A program made the position numbers and the translations under genes. A DNA stretch of 64,000 bases, taken from assembly GCA_018883265.1 (NCBI GenBank), contig VEQK01000003.1, positions 1 to 64,000 of the forward strand. The letters run 5' to 3'. Below, piece after piece: positions 1-8,837 of this stretch. Position 1 is the stretch's first letter, and each line of letters opens with the position of its first letter. The notes beneath the pieces are model-generated. The model was not told the DNA's origin. It ran no database searches and was given only the letters and a program-made list of their open reading frames with translations. This DNA is from Rhodocyclaceae bacterium (lineage in GTDB: Bacteria; Pseudomonadota; Gammaproteobacteria; Burkholderiales; Rhodocyclaceae).

Positions 1-270
1 CTGGCTGCCGCCAAGGGTAAGGAGTTGTTTGCATCTTCCGGTTGCGCCGGCTGTCACGGTGCTGATGGCAAGGGTAATCAGGCCATTGGCGCCCCGAATC
101 TGACAGACAATGTCTGGTTGTATGGCAGCTCTGAAAGGACCATCACTGAAACGATTGTTAATGGCCGCCAGAACATGATGCCCGCCTTTGGTGATCGTCT
201 GAACGAAGGCAAGTTGAAGCTGTTGTCCGCCTACGTTTACAGCCTGTCGCAAAAGCCTGCAGCCAAGTAA
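1..270 (+). CDS. ccoP: cbb3 oxidase subunit CcoP, C-terminal cytochrome c domain (partial)
   Basis: This is the end of the membrane-anchored c-type cytochrome subunit of cbb3 oxidase, which passes electrons to the catalytic subunit. The frame is open from base 1, so the N-terminus lies outside the window. One heme-c site, CAGCH, is at residues 15-19 of the fragment, and the NMMPAF segment probably supplies the distal Met ligand. CcoP normally has two such domains and only the last is seen here. The name rests on the following ccoG, FixH and Cu-ATPase genes, all cbb3 assembly functions; another small cytochrome c is the alternative. Confidence 0.82.
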   Translation: MAAAKGKELFASSGCAGCHGADGKGNQAIGAPNLTDNVWLYGSSERTITETIVNGRQNMMPAFGDRLNEGKLKLLSAYVYSLSQKPAAK

Positions 271-283
271 CCCTGTCGGGTTG

Positions 284-322
284 AAAAAAACGCCCCTCGG
301 CATTCCGTGGGGCGTTTTTATT
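284..322 (+). terminator. Rho-independent terminator after ccoP
   Basis: The arms AACGCCCC and GGGGCGTT flank a 12-base loop, with A-rich sequence before and a T-rich tract after. It separates the oxidase structural operon from ccoG. Confidence 0.85.
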
Positions 323-388
323 TTGTGTTGCCTACGTTATACGGAAGCGTAAAATGTTGCTATCGCAACGTGTACACGGAACTGAGTC

Positions 389-1813
389 ATGAGTGAGCCA
401 GAACAACAGACACCACCCAAAGCCAAGGTCGAGGTCATCGAGCAGGAGCTCTACGCCAAGCACAAGAAGGTTTATGCCCGAGAAACGCCGGGTAAGTTTA
501 ATTCCTTGCGCTGGTTTTTCGTATTTCTGACTCAGGTCATCTTCTATTTCGGTCCCTGGCTGCAATGGAACGGTCGTCAGGCGCTCCTGTTTGACCTGGC
601 CGAGCGCAAGTTCTACCTATTCGGCCTCGTGCTGTGGCCGCAGGACGTGATCTATCTTTCGGTCCTGCTGCTACTTTCGGCCTTTGGCCTCTTCCTGTTT
701 ACAGCCGTTGCCGGACGTCTGTTCTGTGGTTATGCCTGTCCGCAGACCGTGTACACCGAAATCTTCATGTGGATCGAAAATCGCATTGAAGGTGACCGCA
801 ATGCGCGTGTCAAACTGGATCAGTCGCCGATGTCCGGGCGCAAACTCCGGATCAAGACGACCAAGTTTTTAATCTGGGGTGTTCTTTCGCTCTGGACGGG
901 GATTACCTTTACCGGTTTCTTCATGCCGATGCATGACCTCATGCACGAGCTAGTGACACTGACTATCAGCGGCTGGTCAGCGTTCTGGGTTTTCTTTTAC
1001 AGCGCCTTCTGTTTCCTGCAGGCCGGCTTTATGCGCGAGCAGGTTTGCAAATACATGTGTCCGTATGCCCGCTTCCAGGGGGTTATGTTCGATCCTGATA
1101 CGCTGATTGTGACTTATGACGAAGCCCGTGGCGAGCCGCGCGGTCCGCGTCGTAAGACCGACGATCTGAAGGACAAGGGGCTCGGTGACTGCGTTGATTG
1201 CAAGGTTTGTGTCCAGGTTTGCCCGACCGGCATTGATATCCGCAAGGGGTTGCAGTATGAGTGCATCGGTTGCGGGCTTTGTATTGATGCCTGTAACGAA
1301 ATCATGGCAAAGATGGATTATCCACCCGGCCTGATTCGTTATGCGACGGAAAATTCTGTCTCGAAACATTACACCAGCAGTGAAATGTTGCGCCACGTCT
1401 TCCGCCCGCGGATTATGCTCTACACAGGAATATTGTTATTGATTTTTGCGGCATTTGTTTACTCGCTCAGCACCCGTATCCCCCTGCGGGTTGATGTGTT
1501 GCGTGATCGGGGCGTCATGTCGCGTGAAGTTGGCGACGGACTGACCGAAAACGTGTACCTGCTGCACGTCATGAACATGCAGGATTCCGCTCGCACCTAT
1601 ACTGTGACACCGGAAGGTTTGCCAGGTATTCGCATGGACGGCCAGAGCTCGTTTACGGTACAGCCGCTGGAGAATCTAACGCAGCCGATCAACGTCCGCG
1701 TCCCGGCCGGTGAAGGTAAGCCGGGCGCCAATCCGATCAGTTTCATCATTGTCGACGATCAAAATCCTGATGTGCGACGTGATGAAAAGTCGACCTTTAT
1801 TCAACCGAATTAA
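389..1813 (+). CDS. ccoG: cbb3 oxidase accessory protein CcoG (FixG/RdxA family)
   Basis: This inner-membrane iron-sulfur protein is needed for cbb3 oxidase maturation; the family has been linked to reduction of Cu(II) before insertion. The 474 residues show several membrane segments in the first half, a CGYACPQ motif near residue 110, a CKYMCPYARFQ motif, and two ferredoxin clusters (CVDCKVCVQVCP and CIGCGLCIDAC) at about residues 267-300. A final membrane helix precedes a periplasmic Ig-like C-terminal domain (FixG_C). Length and motif order match the family. The FixH gene follows after 5 bases, so the two are probably co-transcribed. Confidence 0.95.
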   Translation: MSEPEQQTPPKAKVEVIEQELYAKHKKVYARETPGKFNSLRWFFVFLTQVIFYFGPWLQWNGRQALLFDLAERKFYLFGLVLWPQDVIYLSVLLLLSAFGLFLFTAVAGRLFCGYACPQTVYTEIFMWIENRIEGDRNARVKLDQSPMSGRKLRIKTTKFLIWGVLSLWTGITFTGFFMPMHDLMHELVTLTISGWSAFWVFFYSAFCFLQAGFMREQVCKYMCPYARFQGVMFDPDTLIVTYDEARGEPRGPRRKTDDLKDKGLGDCVDCKVCVQVCPTGIDIRKGLQYECIGCGLCIDACNEIMAKMDYPPGLIRYATENSVSKHYTSSEMLRHVFRPRIMLYTGILLLIFAAFVYSLSTRIPLRVDVLRDRGVMSREVGDGLTENVYLLHVMNMQDSARTYTVTPEGLPGIRMDGQSSFTVQPLENLTQPINVRVPAGEGKPGANPISFIIVDDQNPDVRRDEKSTFIQPN

Positions 1814-1818
1814 GTGAC

Positions 1819-2337
1819 ATGAGCGAATTACGGCAAAGTTCATCGGCCCCCTGGTATCGCCATCGCTGGCCCTGGATCCTGATGGCGGGTCCGGCCATCG
1901 TGATTGTGGCCGGTTTTATCACGGCTTGGCTCGCTATCAAGAGCAACGATGGGCTGGTGGAAGACAACTATTACAAAGTTGGTCTGGCGGTCAACCAGCA
2001 ATTGCAGCAGAAAAAGCTGGCTGCAGAGCTGGGTCTGGGCGCCAAGTTGGCTTACGTCGAAACGACTCAAGAGATACGTATTTCGTTATCGGGGCTGCAG
2101 CCGGGGGCGTTGCCCGATACCCTTCAGCTCAAGCTGGTTCATCCAACGCGCAAGGGAGAAGATCAGCTGATTAATCTGCGTCGTGAGGGCGCCCAGTATG
2201 TCGCGCAGTTACCGGCCGCACCCAGCGTGGGTCGCTGGAATGTCGTTCTGGAAGATTCTGTCGCCGGATGGCGCATGGATACGGTCTGGGATCTGCGTGC
2301 AGATCGGCAAGTCATGTTTTCAGCAAAACCCCAATAG
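1819..2337 (+). CDS. FixH family protein (CcoH-like)
   Basis: FixH proteins are single-pass membrane proteins with a periplasmic domain that assist cbb3 oxidase assembly. The 172 residues start with a polar stretch containing WYRHRWPW, then one membrane helix at about residues 18-38, followed by the conserved LVEDNYYKVGLAVNQ segment typical of FixH and a beta-rich periplasmic domain. The gene starts 5 bases after ccoG and is most likely translated from the same message. Confidence 0.88.
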   Translation: MSELRQSSSAPWYRHRWPWILMAGPAIVIVAGFITAWLAIKSNDGLVEDNYYKVGLAVNQQLQQKKLAAELGLGAKLAYVETTQEIRISLSGLQPGALPDTLQLKLVHPTRKGEDQLINLRREGAQYVAQLPAAPSVGRWNVVLEDSVAGWRMDTVWDLRADRQVMFSAKPQ

Positions 2338-2366
2338 TTTTTATTTCAATAGAAAGGAGTGCCATC

Positions 2367-2501
2367 ATGGCCTGGAAAGAACTGTTCACCACCGATGTCG
2401 GCCTTGGTAGCCTGGCCGTTATCGTTTTCGTGATTGGCATGTCGATCTACTTCGGTCGCATGTTCAATAAGAAAATGAACGAAAAGCCCAACGACGAATA
2501 A
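2367..2501 (+). CDS. DUF3149 small membrane protein
   Basis: This 44-residue protein begins MAWKELFTTDVGLGSLAV, the usual opening of the DUF3149 family found next to FixH genes in proteobacteria. It has one membrane helix (about residues 12-32) and a short charged tail. The ATG at 2367 is chosen because AAAGGAG lies at 2353-2359 with good spacing; the open frame extends further upstream inside the FixH gene, but that part is a shadow. Its function is unknown; the position suggests a small accessory role in oxidase assembly. Confidence 0.82.
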   Translation: MAWKELFTTDVGLGSLAVIVFVIGMSIYFGRMFNKKMNEKPNDE

Positions 2502-2521
2502 TCCCGTTTGTGGCAAAGCAC

Positions 2522-2560
2522 AAAGCCCGGTTCAGCATCTCCGCTGGCCGGGCTTTTTGC
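2522..2560. terminator. Bidirectional terminator between DUF3149 and the stress protein gene
   Basis: The stem AAGCCCGG / CCGGGCTT is followed by a T tract on the plus strand and preceded by A-rich sequence, so it can end transcription from both convergent genes. Confidence 0.78.
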
Positions 2561-2576
2561 CTTGTTAATTGAAGTC

Positions 2577-3020
2577 TTAGCGATAGACCAGAACGGGCAC
2601 TTTGGAGTGAGTCAGTACCTTTTGCGTTTCGCTGCCCAGTAACAGCCCACTGATCCCGCGGCGTCCGTGTGATGCCATAAAAATCAGATCGCAAGACTTG
2701 TCCTGCGCCGTTTGAACGATAACCTCGTAGGGAACGTCGCTAGTCTCGGTGACCGTGGTCGTCGTGACGCCGGCAGCGGCGCAAATCTCTTCGGCGGCTT
2801 TGAGGTTGCGATGGGCAATCGTGGAAGTGAGTTTGCCGAATTCCTCAGGCGGCGTCGGATCGATCATTGCGCCATCGCCATAGTAGCTTACGGGGTACTC
2901 GGGTTTGACATACAGAATCGTGATTTGCGCACCGGTCTCGCTGGCAAATTCAGCCGCCTTGCGAGTGGCCATTAATGAAAGATCGGATCCATCGATCGGA
3001 AGTAGCAGGTGCTTGAACAT
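2577..3020 (-). CDS. Universal stress protein (UspA family)
   Basis: This 147-residue cytoplasmic protein is a single UspA domain. It begins MFKHLLLPIDGSDLS, the classic first beta strand with the Asp of the nucleotide site. Near the C-terminus is ASHGRRGISGLLLGSETQKV, which carries the G-2x-G-9x-G-S/T type ATP-binding motif. The ATG at 3020 is used although the frame stays open further upstream into the fnr gene. It lies 11 bases downstream of fnr on the same strand, so it may be co-transcribed with that regulator. Confidence 0.9.
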   Translation of the reverse strand: MFKHLLLPIDGSDLSLMATRKAAEFASETGAQITILYVKPEYPVSYYGDGAMIDPTPPEEFGKLTSTIAHRNLKAAEEICAAAGVTTTTVTETSDVPYEVIVQTAQDKSCDLIFMASHGRRGISGLLLGSETQKVLTHSKVPVLVYR

Positions 3021-3031
3021 GGGCAGGCCTT

Positions 3032-3817
3032 TCAGTGGGCAGGGCGGCCGCCGGCGATTTCCGCCAGACCGTCCGGGTTGGTAATCTGCAGATGGCGGGT
3101 CTGTACATCGACGAGGCCATCCTCCTGGAAGCGCGAGAAAAGACGCGACACTGTTTCCAGCGACAGGCCAAGATAGCTGCCGATTTCTTCGCGGGTCATG
3201 CGCAGGACGAAGGTGTTGGATGAGTAGCCCAGATGGGCGAAGCGTTTGCCAAGATCCAGGATAAATGCGGCCAGTCGGGCCTCTGATCGCATGTTCGCCA
3301 GAATCTTGAAGGCAGCCTGATCCTGAACGATTCTCTGGCTCATCAGGCGATTGAGATGGGCGTGCAGGTTGGGGAACGAAGCTTCGATCTGATCCACATT
3401 CCCGTAGGGCATGATGCACACCTCACTGACTTCGAGGGCGACAGCCCGGCAGGCGTGCTGACCGCTGCTGATTCCGTCCATCCCGATAATTTCCCCGGTC
3501 ATCAGGAAGCCGGTAACCTGATCCCGTTGATCCCGGTTCGGCAGCAGGGTCTTGAAGAAGCCACTCCGCACGGCATAGAGGGCATTGAAGGTTTCGCCCA
3601 GATCGTAGAGTGTCTCGCCACGTTGCAGTCGGCGACGTGTCGGGAACCACTGATCCAGGGAATCCAGCTCGGCTACATTCAGCGACGGGGGGTGGCATAC
3701 AGGATTCATATCGCAGTGGAGGCACTGTGCCTTCAGCTCTGCGACATCAATACTGCGGTTTTTCTGACCATGCAGATCCGCGCAGCGGGAATCCTGAATT
3801 TCGGTCTTGCTGGACAT
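3032..3817 (-). CDS. fnr: FNR-type oxygen-sensing transcriptional regulator (CRP/FNR family)
   Basis: This 261-residue protein is predicted to bind a [4Fe-4S] cluster and to switch anaerobic or microaerobic genes. Cysteines 32, 35 and 41 (CLHC then C) and Cys134 have exactly the spacing of the four E. coli FNR cluster ligands. A cyclic-nucleotide-binding-like beta barrel follows the cluster segment. The C-terminal helix-turn-helix contains EETVSR-like recognition sequence (LSLETVSRLFSRF), with the Glu, Ser and Arg used by FNR to read TTGAT half-sites. It is divergent from hemN with only about 11 bases between start codons. The surrounding respiratory genes fit its usual targets. Confidence 0.93.
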   Translation of the reverse strand: MSSKTEIQDSRCADLHGQKNRSIDVAELKAQCLHCDMNPVCHPPSLNVAELDSLDQWFPTRRRLQRGETLYDLGETFNALYAVRSGFFKTLLPNRDQRDQVTGFLMTGEIIGMDGISSGQHACRAVALEVSEVCIMPYGNVDQIEASFPNLHAHLNRLMSQRIVQDQAAFKILANMRSEARLAAFILDLGKRFAHLGYSSNTFVLRMTREEIGSYLGLSLETVSRLFSRFQEDGLVDVQTRHLQITNPDGLAEIAGGRPAH

Positions 3818-3828
3818 ATAATTCGTCT

Positions 3829-5238
3829 ATGAACTGTGTATCTATGGATCAATCGTCACTCGTAGATCGGGATTTGTGCCGACGTTTTGACATCAGCGGA
3901 CCCCGTTATACATCTTACCCGACTGCGGACCGGTTTCAATCCGATCCGGGTCCGCAGCTACTGGTGGATGCTTTACAGACCCGTTTGACGACCGGACAAC
4001 CCCTTTCATTGTATGTGCATCTGCCGTTTTGCAGTACGGTCTGCTATTACTGTGGCTGTAACAAGGTTATTACCAAGGATCACAACAAATCCTCACGTTA
4101 CCTGGATTACCTGGAACGGGAAGTGGATATGCAGGTTGCCGCGCTCAAGGGCCCCCGTACCGTTGCGCAGTTGCATTGGGGCGGTGGGACGCCGACCTTT
4201 CTGTCCGACGGGGAAATCATGCGGCTCATGGGAATACTGCGTAGCCGATTCGATTTTCTGCCGGAAGGCGAGTATTCGATCGAGATTGACCCCCGTTCGG
4301 TTGACCCGAAGCGGGCGCACCTGCTGGCCGAGCTGGGATTCAACCGCATGAGTCTGGGGATTCAGGATTTTGATCCGATGGTGCAGATGGCCGTCAATCG
4401 CATCCAGACCTTCGAGCAGACAAGGGATGTGATGCAGGCAGCACGTGAGGCCGGTTTCAAATCGGTTTCGGTGGATCTGATTTATGGTTTACCACGTCAA
4501 ACGCTGGAGGGTTTCCGGGCCACGCTCGAAAAAACACTCAGTCTGCAACCGGACCGTATCGCGCTTTACAGCTATGCGCACCTGCCGCAGATCTTTATGC
4601 CGCAACGCCGTATACACGATACCGAATTACCCAAGGCCGAGGAGAAACTCTCACTCATGGCCATGGCCATCGATACGCTGATGAAGGCGGGATTCGTATT
4701 TATCGGCATGGATCACTTTGCGCGACCGGATGACGAACTGGCTCTGGCGCAAAAGGCCGGCAAGCTGCATCGCAACTTCCAGGGCTACTCGACCCATGCC
4801 GAGCTGGATCTGCTGGCCTTTGGTGTGTCGGGGATTGCCAAGGTCGGCCCAGTCTATGCCCAGAATGCCAAATCCCTGGACGAGTACTACCACGACATTG
4901 ATGCCGGCCATCTGCCGGTGCGCCGTGGTTACCGCATGGATCAGGACGACGCATTGCGTCGCGCCGTGATTCAGGAGCTGATGTGTCACTTCGGACTGGA
5001 TTTTGCCGCCGTTTCTAAAACCTGGGGCATTGATTTCCTCGCCTACTTTGCCGACGCACTCGAGCAGCTGCACCCGCTGGCCGAGGCCGGCCTGTTGCAG
5101 ATGGATGCACAAGGGATTGCCGTGATGCCCAAGGGCCGGCTACTCGTTCGCATCATCGCCATGGCTTTTGATCGTTATCTGCAGGCAGATCGACAGAACG
5201 CGCCGGAAGGCCGTCAGCGTTACTCACGGGTCATCTGA
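3829..5238 (+). CDS. hemN: Oxygen-independent coproporphyrinogen III oxidase
   Basis: HemN is the radical-SAM enzyme that decarboxylates coproporphyrinogen III to protoporphyrinogen IX without oxygen in heme synthesis. The family signature GPRYTSYPTA is near residue 25, and the radical-SAM cluster motif CSTVCYYCGC (Cx3Cx2CxC) near residue 67. The length of 469 residues is normal. Neither ATG at 3829 nor ATG at 3844 has a clear ribosome binding site. The upstream part of the frame overlaps fnr and is not used here. The promoter must lie largely inside the fnr coding region. FNR control is likely from context, but I see no convincing FNR box. Confidence 0.93.
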   Translation: MNCVSMDQSSLVDRDLCRRFDISGPRYTSYPTADRFQSDPGPQLLVDALQTRLTTGQPLSLYVHLPFCSTVCYYCGCNKVITKDHNKSSRYLDYLEREVDMQVAALKGPRTVAQLHWGGGTPTFLSDGEIMRLMGILRSRFDFLPEGEYSIEIDPRSVDPKRAHLLAELGFNRMSLGIQDFDPMVQMAVNRIQTFEQTRDVMQAAREAGFKSVSVDLIYGLPRQTLEGFRATLEKTLSLQPDRIALYSYAHLPQIFMPQRRIHDTELPKAEEKLSLMAMAIDTLMKAGFVFIGMDHFARPDDELALAQKAGKLHRNFQGYSTHAELDLLAFGVSGIAKVGPVYAQNAKSLDEYYHDIDAGHLPVRRGYRMDQDDALRRAVIQELMCHFGLDFAAVSKTWGIDFLAYFADALEQLHPLAEAGLLQMDAQGIAVMPKGRLLVRIIAMAFDRYLQADRQNAPEGRQRYSRVI

Positions 5239-5258
5239 GATCCGACAGACAATCAGCG

Positions 5259-5930
5259 ATGTCCGAACTATCTCTCCTTTCAGCCGTGCTCATCGGGTGG
5301 TTAGGCGGGGTGCACTGTCTGGGCATGTGCGGCGGTATCGTCAGTGCGTTGGCGCTTTCGGCGCCTGAAGCGGACCGGACCAGAATCCTGCTGGCCTATA
5401 ACCTCGGACGTTGTCTGACCTATGTGATGCTGGGTCTGACGGCCGGTACGCTGGGCCTGTTGGGCATGCGCGGATTGGGCATTGCACCGGGTCTGTTGTA
5501 TGCCCTCGCCAATATTCTGCTCATCGGCATGGGGCTGTATTTGCTGGGGTTCCCCTGGCTGGTGCACCCGCTTGAACAAGCCGGGCAGGGGCTCTGGCGC
5601 CGCGTTGAACCCTTGAGCCGCCGCTTTTTTCCGATCAATACGGTCGCGCGGGCATTGGGAGTCGGTTTGCTCTGGGGTTTTTTGCCCTGCGGGCTTGTGT
5701 ATAGCGCGCTGGCGACGGCATTTGCGCTGGGCTCTGCCGCCCAGGGGGGGGTGTGGATGGCGGCCTTCGCGTTAGGCACCCTGCCCAATCTTTTGCTGGC
5801 CGGTTGGGTCGGCGCCGGTACCTTGCAGCGTTTACGCCAATCCCCCTTACGTTGGGTGGGTGGACTGCTGGTCGCTGCCTGGGGCGTTTACGGCCTGTTT
5901 CGTCTGGCCCTCTCATGGAGCCATGGTTGA
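5259..5930 (+). CDS. SafE/DsbD-type membrane protein of the cbb3 assembly cluster
   Basis: This 223-residue protein is almost entirely membrane-embedded, with about six helices. It opens with GWLGGVHCLGMCGGIV, the HCxGMCGG motif of the subgroup annotated as sulfite exporter TauE/SafE (DsbD_2-like) that regularly accompanies ccoI. A second copy-like segment, LLWGFLPCGLVYSAL, carries another conserved Cys. Its stop codon overlaps the start of the Cu-ATPase (TGATG). The adjacent genes suggest a role in copper or thiol handling during oxidase maturation rather than sulfite export; this is inference. Confidence 0.82.
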   Translation: MSELSLLSAVLIGWLGGVHCLGMCGGIVSALALSAPEADRTRILLAYNLGRCLTYVMLGLTAGTLGLLGMRGLGIAPGLLYALANILLIGMGLYLLGFPWLVHPLEQAGQGLWRRVEPLSRRFFPINTVARALGVGLLWGFLPCGLVYSALATAFALGSAAQGGVWMAAFALGTLPNLLLAGWVGAGTLQRLRQSPLRWVGGLLVAAWGVYGLFRLALSWSHG

Positions 5931-8128
5931 TGGGCAACGCCAACGAACATCTGCTGAAACTGTCAGGTTTGCGTTGTACCAATTGCGCGAACACGGCACG
6001 AAAGGCGCTGGAACGGATTCCGGGCGTGCATGCCGAGGTGAATTTTGCTACCGAAGAAGCCGTTGTGCAGGCGCCAGCCTCGGTCACGGTCGACGCACTC
6101 ATTCAATCCATTGAAGCTGCTGGTTACGGTGCGACCCAAATCGACGATGCGCCCGAAAGCGCTGTTACGGTAGCGGATTCAATGGCGCGGTTGCGCTTCT
6201 GGGTGGCAGCACTCTGTGCCTTGCCGATGATCCTGCAGATGCCGCTGGATATGCTGGGTATGCTCGACTCGCACGGCCATCTATCGAACAGCTGGCAGTT
6301 TGTTCTGGCAACACCCGTACAACTCTGGGTAGCCTGGCCGTTCTACCGCGGCGCCTGGCATGCGTTGAAGCTGGGTACCTCCAATATGGATGTGCTGGTG
6401 AGTCTTGGTACGTTGTCAGCATATCTCTATTCCACCGCGCTCTGGTGGTTCGGCCTGCCGGGCGATGTCTATTTCGAGGCATCGGTGGTAGTGATTACGC
6501 TGGTTATGGCAGGCAAAACTCTGGAGCATCGCGCCAAGCAGTCCAGCGCCTCGGCGATTACCCGGCTGATGCATCTGGCGCCAAAGACTGCGTGGAAAGC
6601 CATCGATTCCGGGCAGTTTGCCAGCGTGCCGTTAACCGATGTGCGCCCAGGCGATAAAGTCAGGGTCATGAGTGGCGAATCGGTGCCGGTTGACGGCGTG
6701 GTCATCGACGGCCGATCGGCCGTCAGCGAAGCCATGCTGACCGGTGAACCCGCACCCGTGGAGAAGCAGGTCGATGACAAGGTTTACGCGGGAACGCTGA
6801 ATGGCGATGGGCAGCTGGTTTGTCGCGTCACCGGCGTCGGCCGGACGACCGTACTGGCCGGTATCGCCCGTCTGGTCGCCAAGGCTCAGGGGTCGCGGGC
6901 GCCGGTGCAGGCGTTAGTCGATCGTGTTTCGGCCTGGTTTGTGCCGGTCGTGGTCTTGCTGGCGTTGTTGACACTGCTCTACGGTGGCTGGTTGCTCGGC
7001 GATTGGCAAACCGGGCTGGTGCGTGCCGTTGCCGTGCTGGTGATTTCCTGTCCATGCGCCCTGGGGCTGGCCACGCCGACCGCCATCATGGTCGGCATTG
7101 GCGAGGCGGCGCGTCAGGGCATCCTGGTGCGTGATGCCGATGCGCTGCAGCGCGCCGCATCGGCCGCTGCCGTAGTCTTCGACAAGACGGGTACGCTGAC
7201 GCAGGGTCAGGTGCGTCTGACCGATCTGTTGACCAGCCAGGTCGAAGCGATGGATCGGACCACCGCGCTTGGTTTGGCTGCAAGTCTGGAGGGCGGTTCG
7301 TCGCACCCGATTGCGCACGCCATCCGAGTAGCGACGCAAAATGAATTGCCCGATTTTGTGCCACCTGCCGTCAGTGATTTTCGAACCGAACCCGGCGTTG
7401 GTGTTTTAGCGACGATGGATGGTCAGGTCTATGGCGTTGTGCGCTGGTCTGATCAATTCGCGCAAGCCGATGAGGGGTTCTGGTACAAGGCGGCTAGGCA
7501 ACTCATGGCCGAGGCCAAGAGCGTGTCGGTGCTGACGCGGAACGGTATGCCCGTTGCGCTGCTGGCCTTCGCAGACACCTTGCGACCGGATGCCGCCGAG
7601 GCTATTCGCCTGCTCGGGGATCTGGGTCTCAAACCCGTCATGCTGACGGGCGATCAGCCGGAAGCGGCAAGGGTGGTTGCCGGTCAGCTCGGCATTTCTG
7701 AAGTGCACGCCGGTGTAATGCCGGCCGGCAAAGCAGGTCAGGTCAGGGAGCTGATGGGCGCCTTACCCGCCGGCGTTATCATGGTCGGAGACGGTATCAA
7801 TGACGCGCCTGCACTGGCCGCCGCCTCGGTGGGCGTAGCGATGGGCGGCGGGGTGGATATTGCCATGGAAAGCGCCGGCATTGTGCTCATGCATAATCGG
7901 CTGACCGGGGTGCCCGAGGCTGTGCACCTATCTCGCCGTACATTGTCAAAAATCCGGCAAAATTTATTTTTAGCCTTTGTTTACAATGTGTTGGCGATCC
8001 CACTGGCCATGGTTGGCGCACTAAATCCGATGGTCGCCGGCGCGGCCATGGCCTGTTCCTCAATCTCGGTCGTGGGAAACTCACTCTTATTACGCCGCCC
8101 GTCTTTGCGAACGCATGACAAATCCTGA
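5930..8128 (+). CDS. Cu(+) P1B-type ATPase (CcoI/CopA family)
   Basis: This 732-residue pump moves Cu(+) across the inner membrane. It has one N-terminal HMA domain with CTNC at residues 16-19, the membrane CPC metal site at 374-376, the phosphorylated Asp in DKTGTLTQ at 418, and the hinge GDGINDAPAL. The last helices carry YN and MxxSS residues, the Cu(+)-specific P1B-1 signature. The start at 5930 overlaps the preceding stop as TGATG; ATG 5915 would add five residues. A single HMA domain and the ccoG/FixH neighbourhood favour the CcoI role (delivery for cbb3 oxidase) over bulk copper resistance. Confidence 0.92.
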   Translation: MGNANEHLLKLSGLRCTNCANTARKALERIPGVHAEVNFATEEAVVQAPASVTVDALIQSIEAAGYGATQIDDAPESAVTVADSMARLRFWVAALCALPMILQMPLDMLGMLDSHGHLSNSWQFVLATPVQLWVAWPFYRGAWHALKLGTSNMDVLVSLGTLSAYLYSTALWWFGLPGDVYFEASVVVITLVMAGKTLEHRAKQSSASAITRLMHLAPKTAWKAIDSGQFASVPLTDVRPGDKVRVMSGESVPVDGVVIDGRSAVSEAMLTGEPAPVEKQVDDKVYAGTLNGDGQLVCRVTGVGRTTVLAGIARLVAKAQGSRAPVQALVDRVSAWFVPVVVLLALLTLLYGGWLLGDWQTGLVRAVAVLVISCPCALGLATPTAIMVGIGEAARQGILVRDADALQRAASAAAVVFDKTGTLTQGQVRLTDLLTSQVEAMDRTTALGLAASLEGGSSHPIAHAIRVATQNELPDFVPPAVSDFRTEPGVGVLATMDGQVYGVVRWSDQFAQADEGFWYKAARQLMAEAKSVSVLTRNGMPVALLAFADTLRPDAAEAIRLLGDLGLKPVMLTGDQPEAARVVAGQLGISEVHAGVMPAGKAGQVRELMGALPAGVIMVGDGINDAPALAAASVGVAMGGGVDIAMESAGIVLMHNRLTGVPEAVHLSRRTLSKIRQNLFLAFVYNVLAIPLAMVGALNPMVAGAAMACSSISVVGNSLLLRRPSLRTHDKS

Positions 8129-8142
8129 TCAGCGGCTATAAT
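8115..8142 (+). promoter_or_regulatory. Probable sigma-70 promoter of ppa
   Basis: ATGACA at 8115-8120 and a perfect TATAAT at 8137-8142 are separated by 16 bases. The ppa start codon is about 70 bases downstream. Confidence 0.6.
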
Positions 8143-8210
8143 TTTCCTGTTTTAAGAATCTCGGACGTGTCTATCGCGCGTTCACATAACCACACAACAA
8201 GGGAGCAGAC

Positions 8211-8744
8211 ATGGACATTGACAATATTGCCATCGGTAAGGATGTGCCGAACGATTTTAACGTCGTCATCGAAATTTCGGCCAACGCACCGGGTATCAAG
8301 TACGAACTCGATAAGGATTCGGGTGCCGTTTTCGTTGATCGCTTCATCGCGACCCCGATGCACTATCCCTGTAACTACGGTTTCATTCCGTCGACCCTCT
8401 CGGAAGATGGCGATCCGGTTGATGTGCTCGTGGTCTCACCGTATCCGCTGCCCCCGGGCGTAGTTGTTCGTTGCCGCACGCTGGGTATGCTGGCGATGGA
8501 AGATGAAGCCGGGGAGGACGCAAAGCTGGTCGCTGTACCGGTGCAAAAGCTGACATCGAACTACGACAAGGTCAACACGATTGAAGATTTGCCGGAAATC
8601 CTGATCAAGCAGATCACCCACTTCTTCGAGCACTACAAGGATCTGGAACCGGGCAAATGGGTCAAGGTCAAGGGCTGGAAAGATGCCGCAGCCGCCAAGG
8701 CCGAAATCACCTCGGGCGTGGCACGTGCCAAGGCCGGCAAGTAA
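8211..8744 (+). CDS. ppa: Inorganic pyrophosphatase
   Basis: This soluble family I enzyme hydrolyses pyrophosphate to phosphate, pulling biosynthetic reactions forward. The 177 residues match the family length. The metal-binding signature DGDPVDVLV is at about residues 66-74, and YELDKDSG and [10 protein letters not shown] lie where expected. A good AAGGGAG ribosome site precedes the ATG. The gene stands alone between its own promoter and a strong terminator. Its presence matters for the phosphofructokinase at 26051, which has one residue typical of PPi-using enzymes. Confidence 0.96.
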   Translation: MDIDNIAIGKDVPNDFNVVIEISANAPGIKYELDKDSGAVFVDRFIATPMHYPCNYGFIPSTLSEDGDPVDVLVVSPYPLPPGVVVRCRTLGMLAMEDEAGEDAKLVAVPVQKLTSNYDKVNTIEDLPEILIKQITHFFEHYKDLEPGKWVKVKGWKDAAAAKAEITSGVARAKAGK

Positions 8745-8764
8745 TTCCGCAACTAAAGCCGTAC

Positions 8765-8798
8765 AATGGCCCTGACTTGAGTCAGGGCCATTTTTTTG
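8765..8798 (+). terminator. Terminator of ppa
   Basis: A 12-base perfect stem (AATGGCCCTGAC and its complement) with a TTGA loop is followed by a run of seven T. Confidence 0.93.
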
Positions 8799-8837
8799 TG
8801 GAATGATCCAGCTGAAATGAAATAACGGGAGAGTTGG

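Noticed and set aside
977-1396. Long minus-strand open frame inside ccoG
   Set aside because: It is antisense to a gene with clear ferredoxin motifs and has no recognisable protein features.
3821-3860. FNR box in front of hemN
   Set aside because: TATCTATGGATCAA has one good half (ATCAA) but the other half does not match TTGAT.
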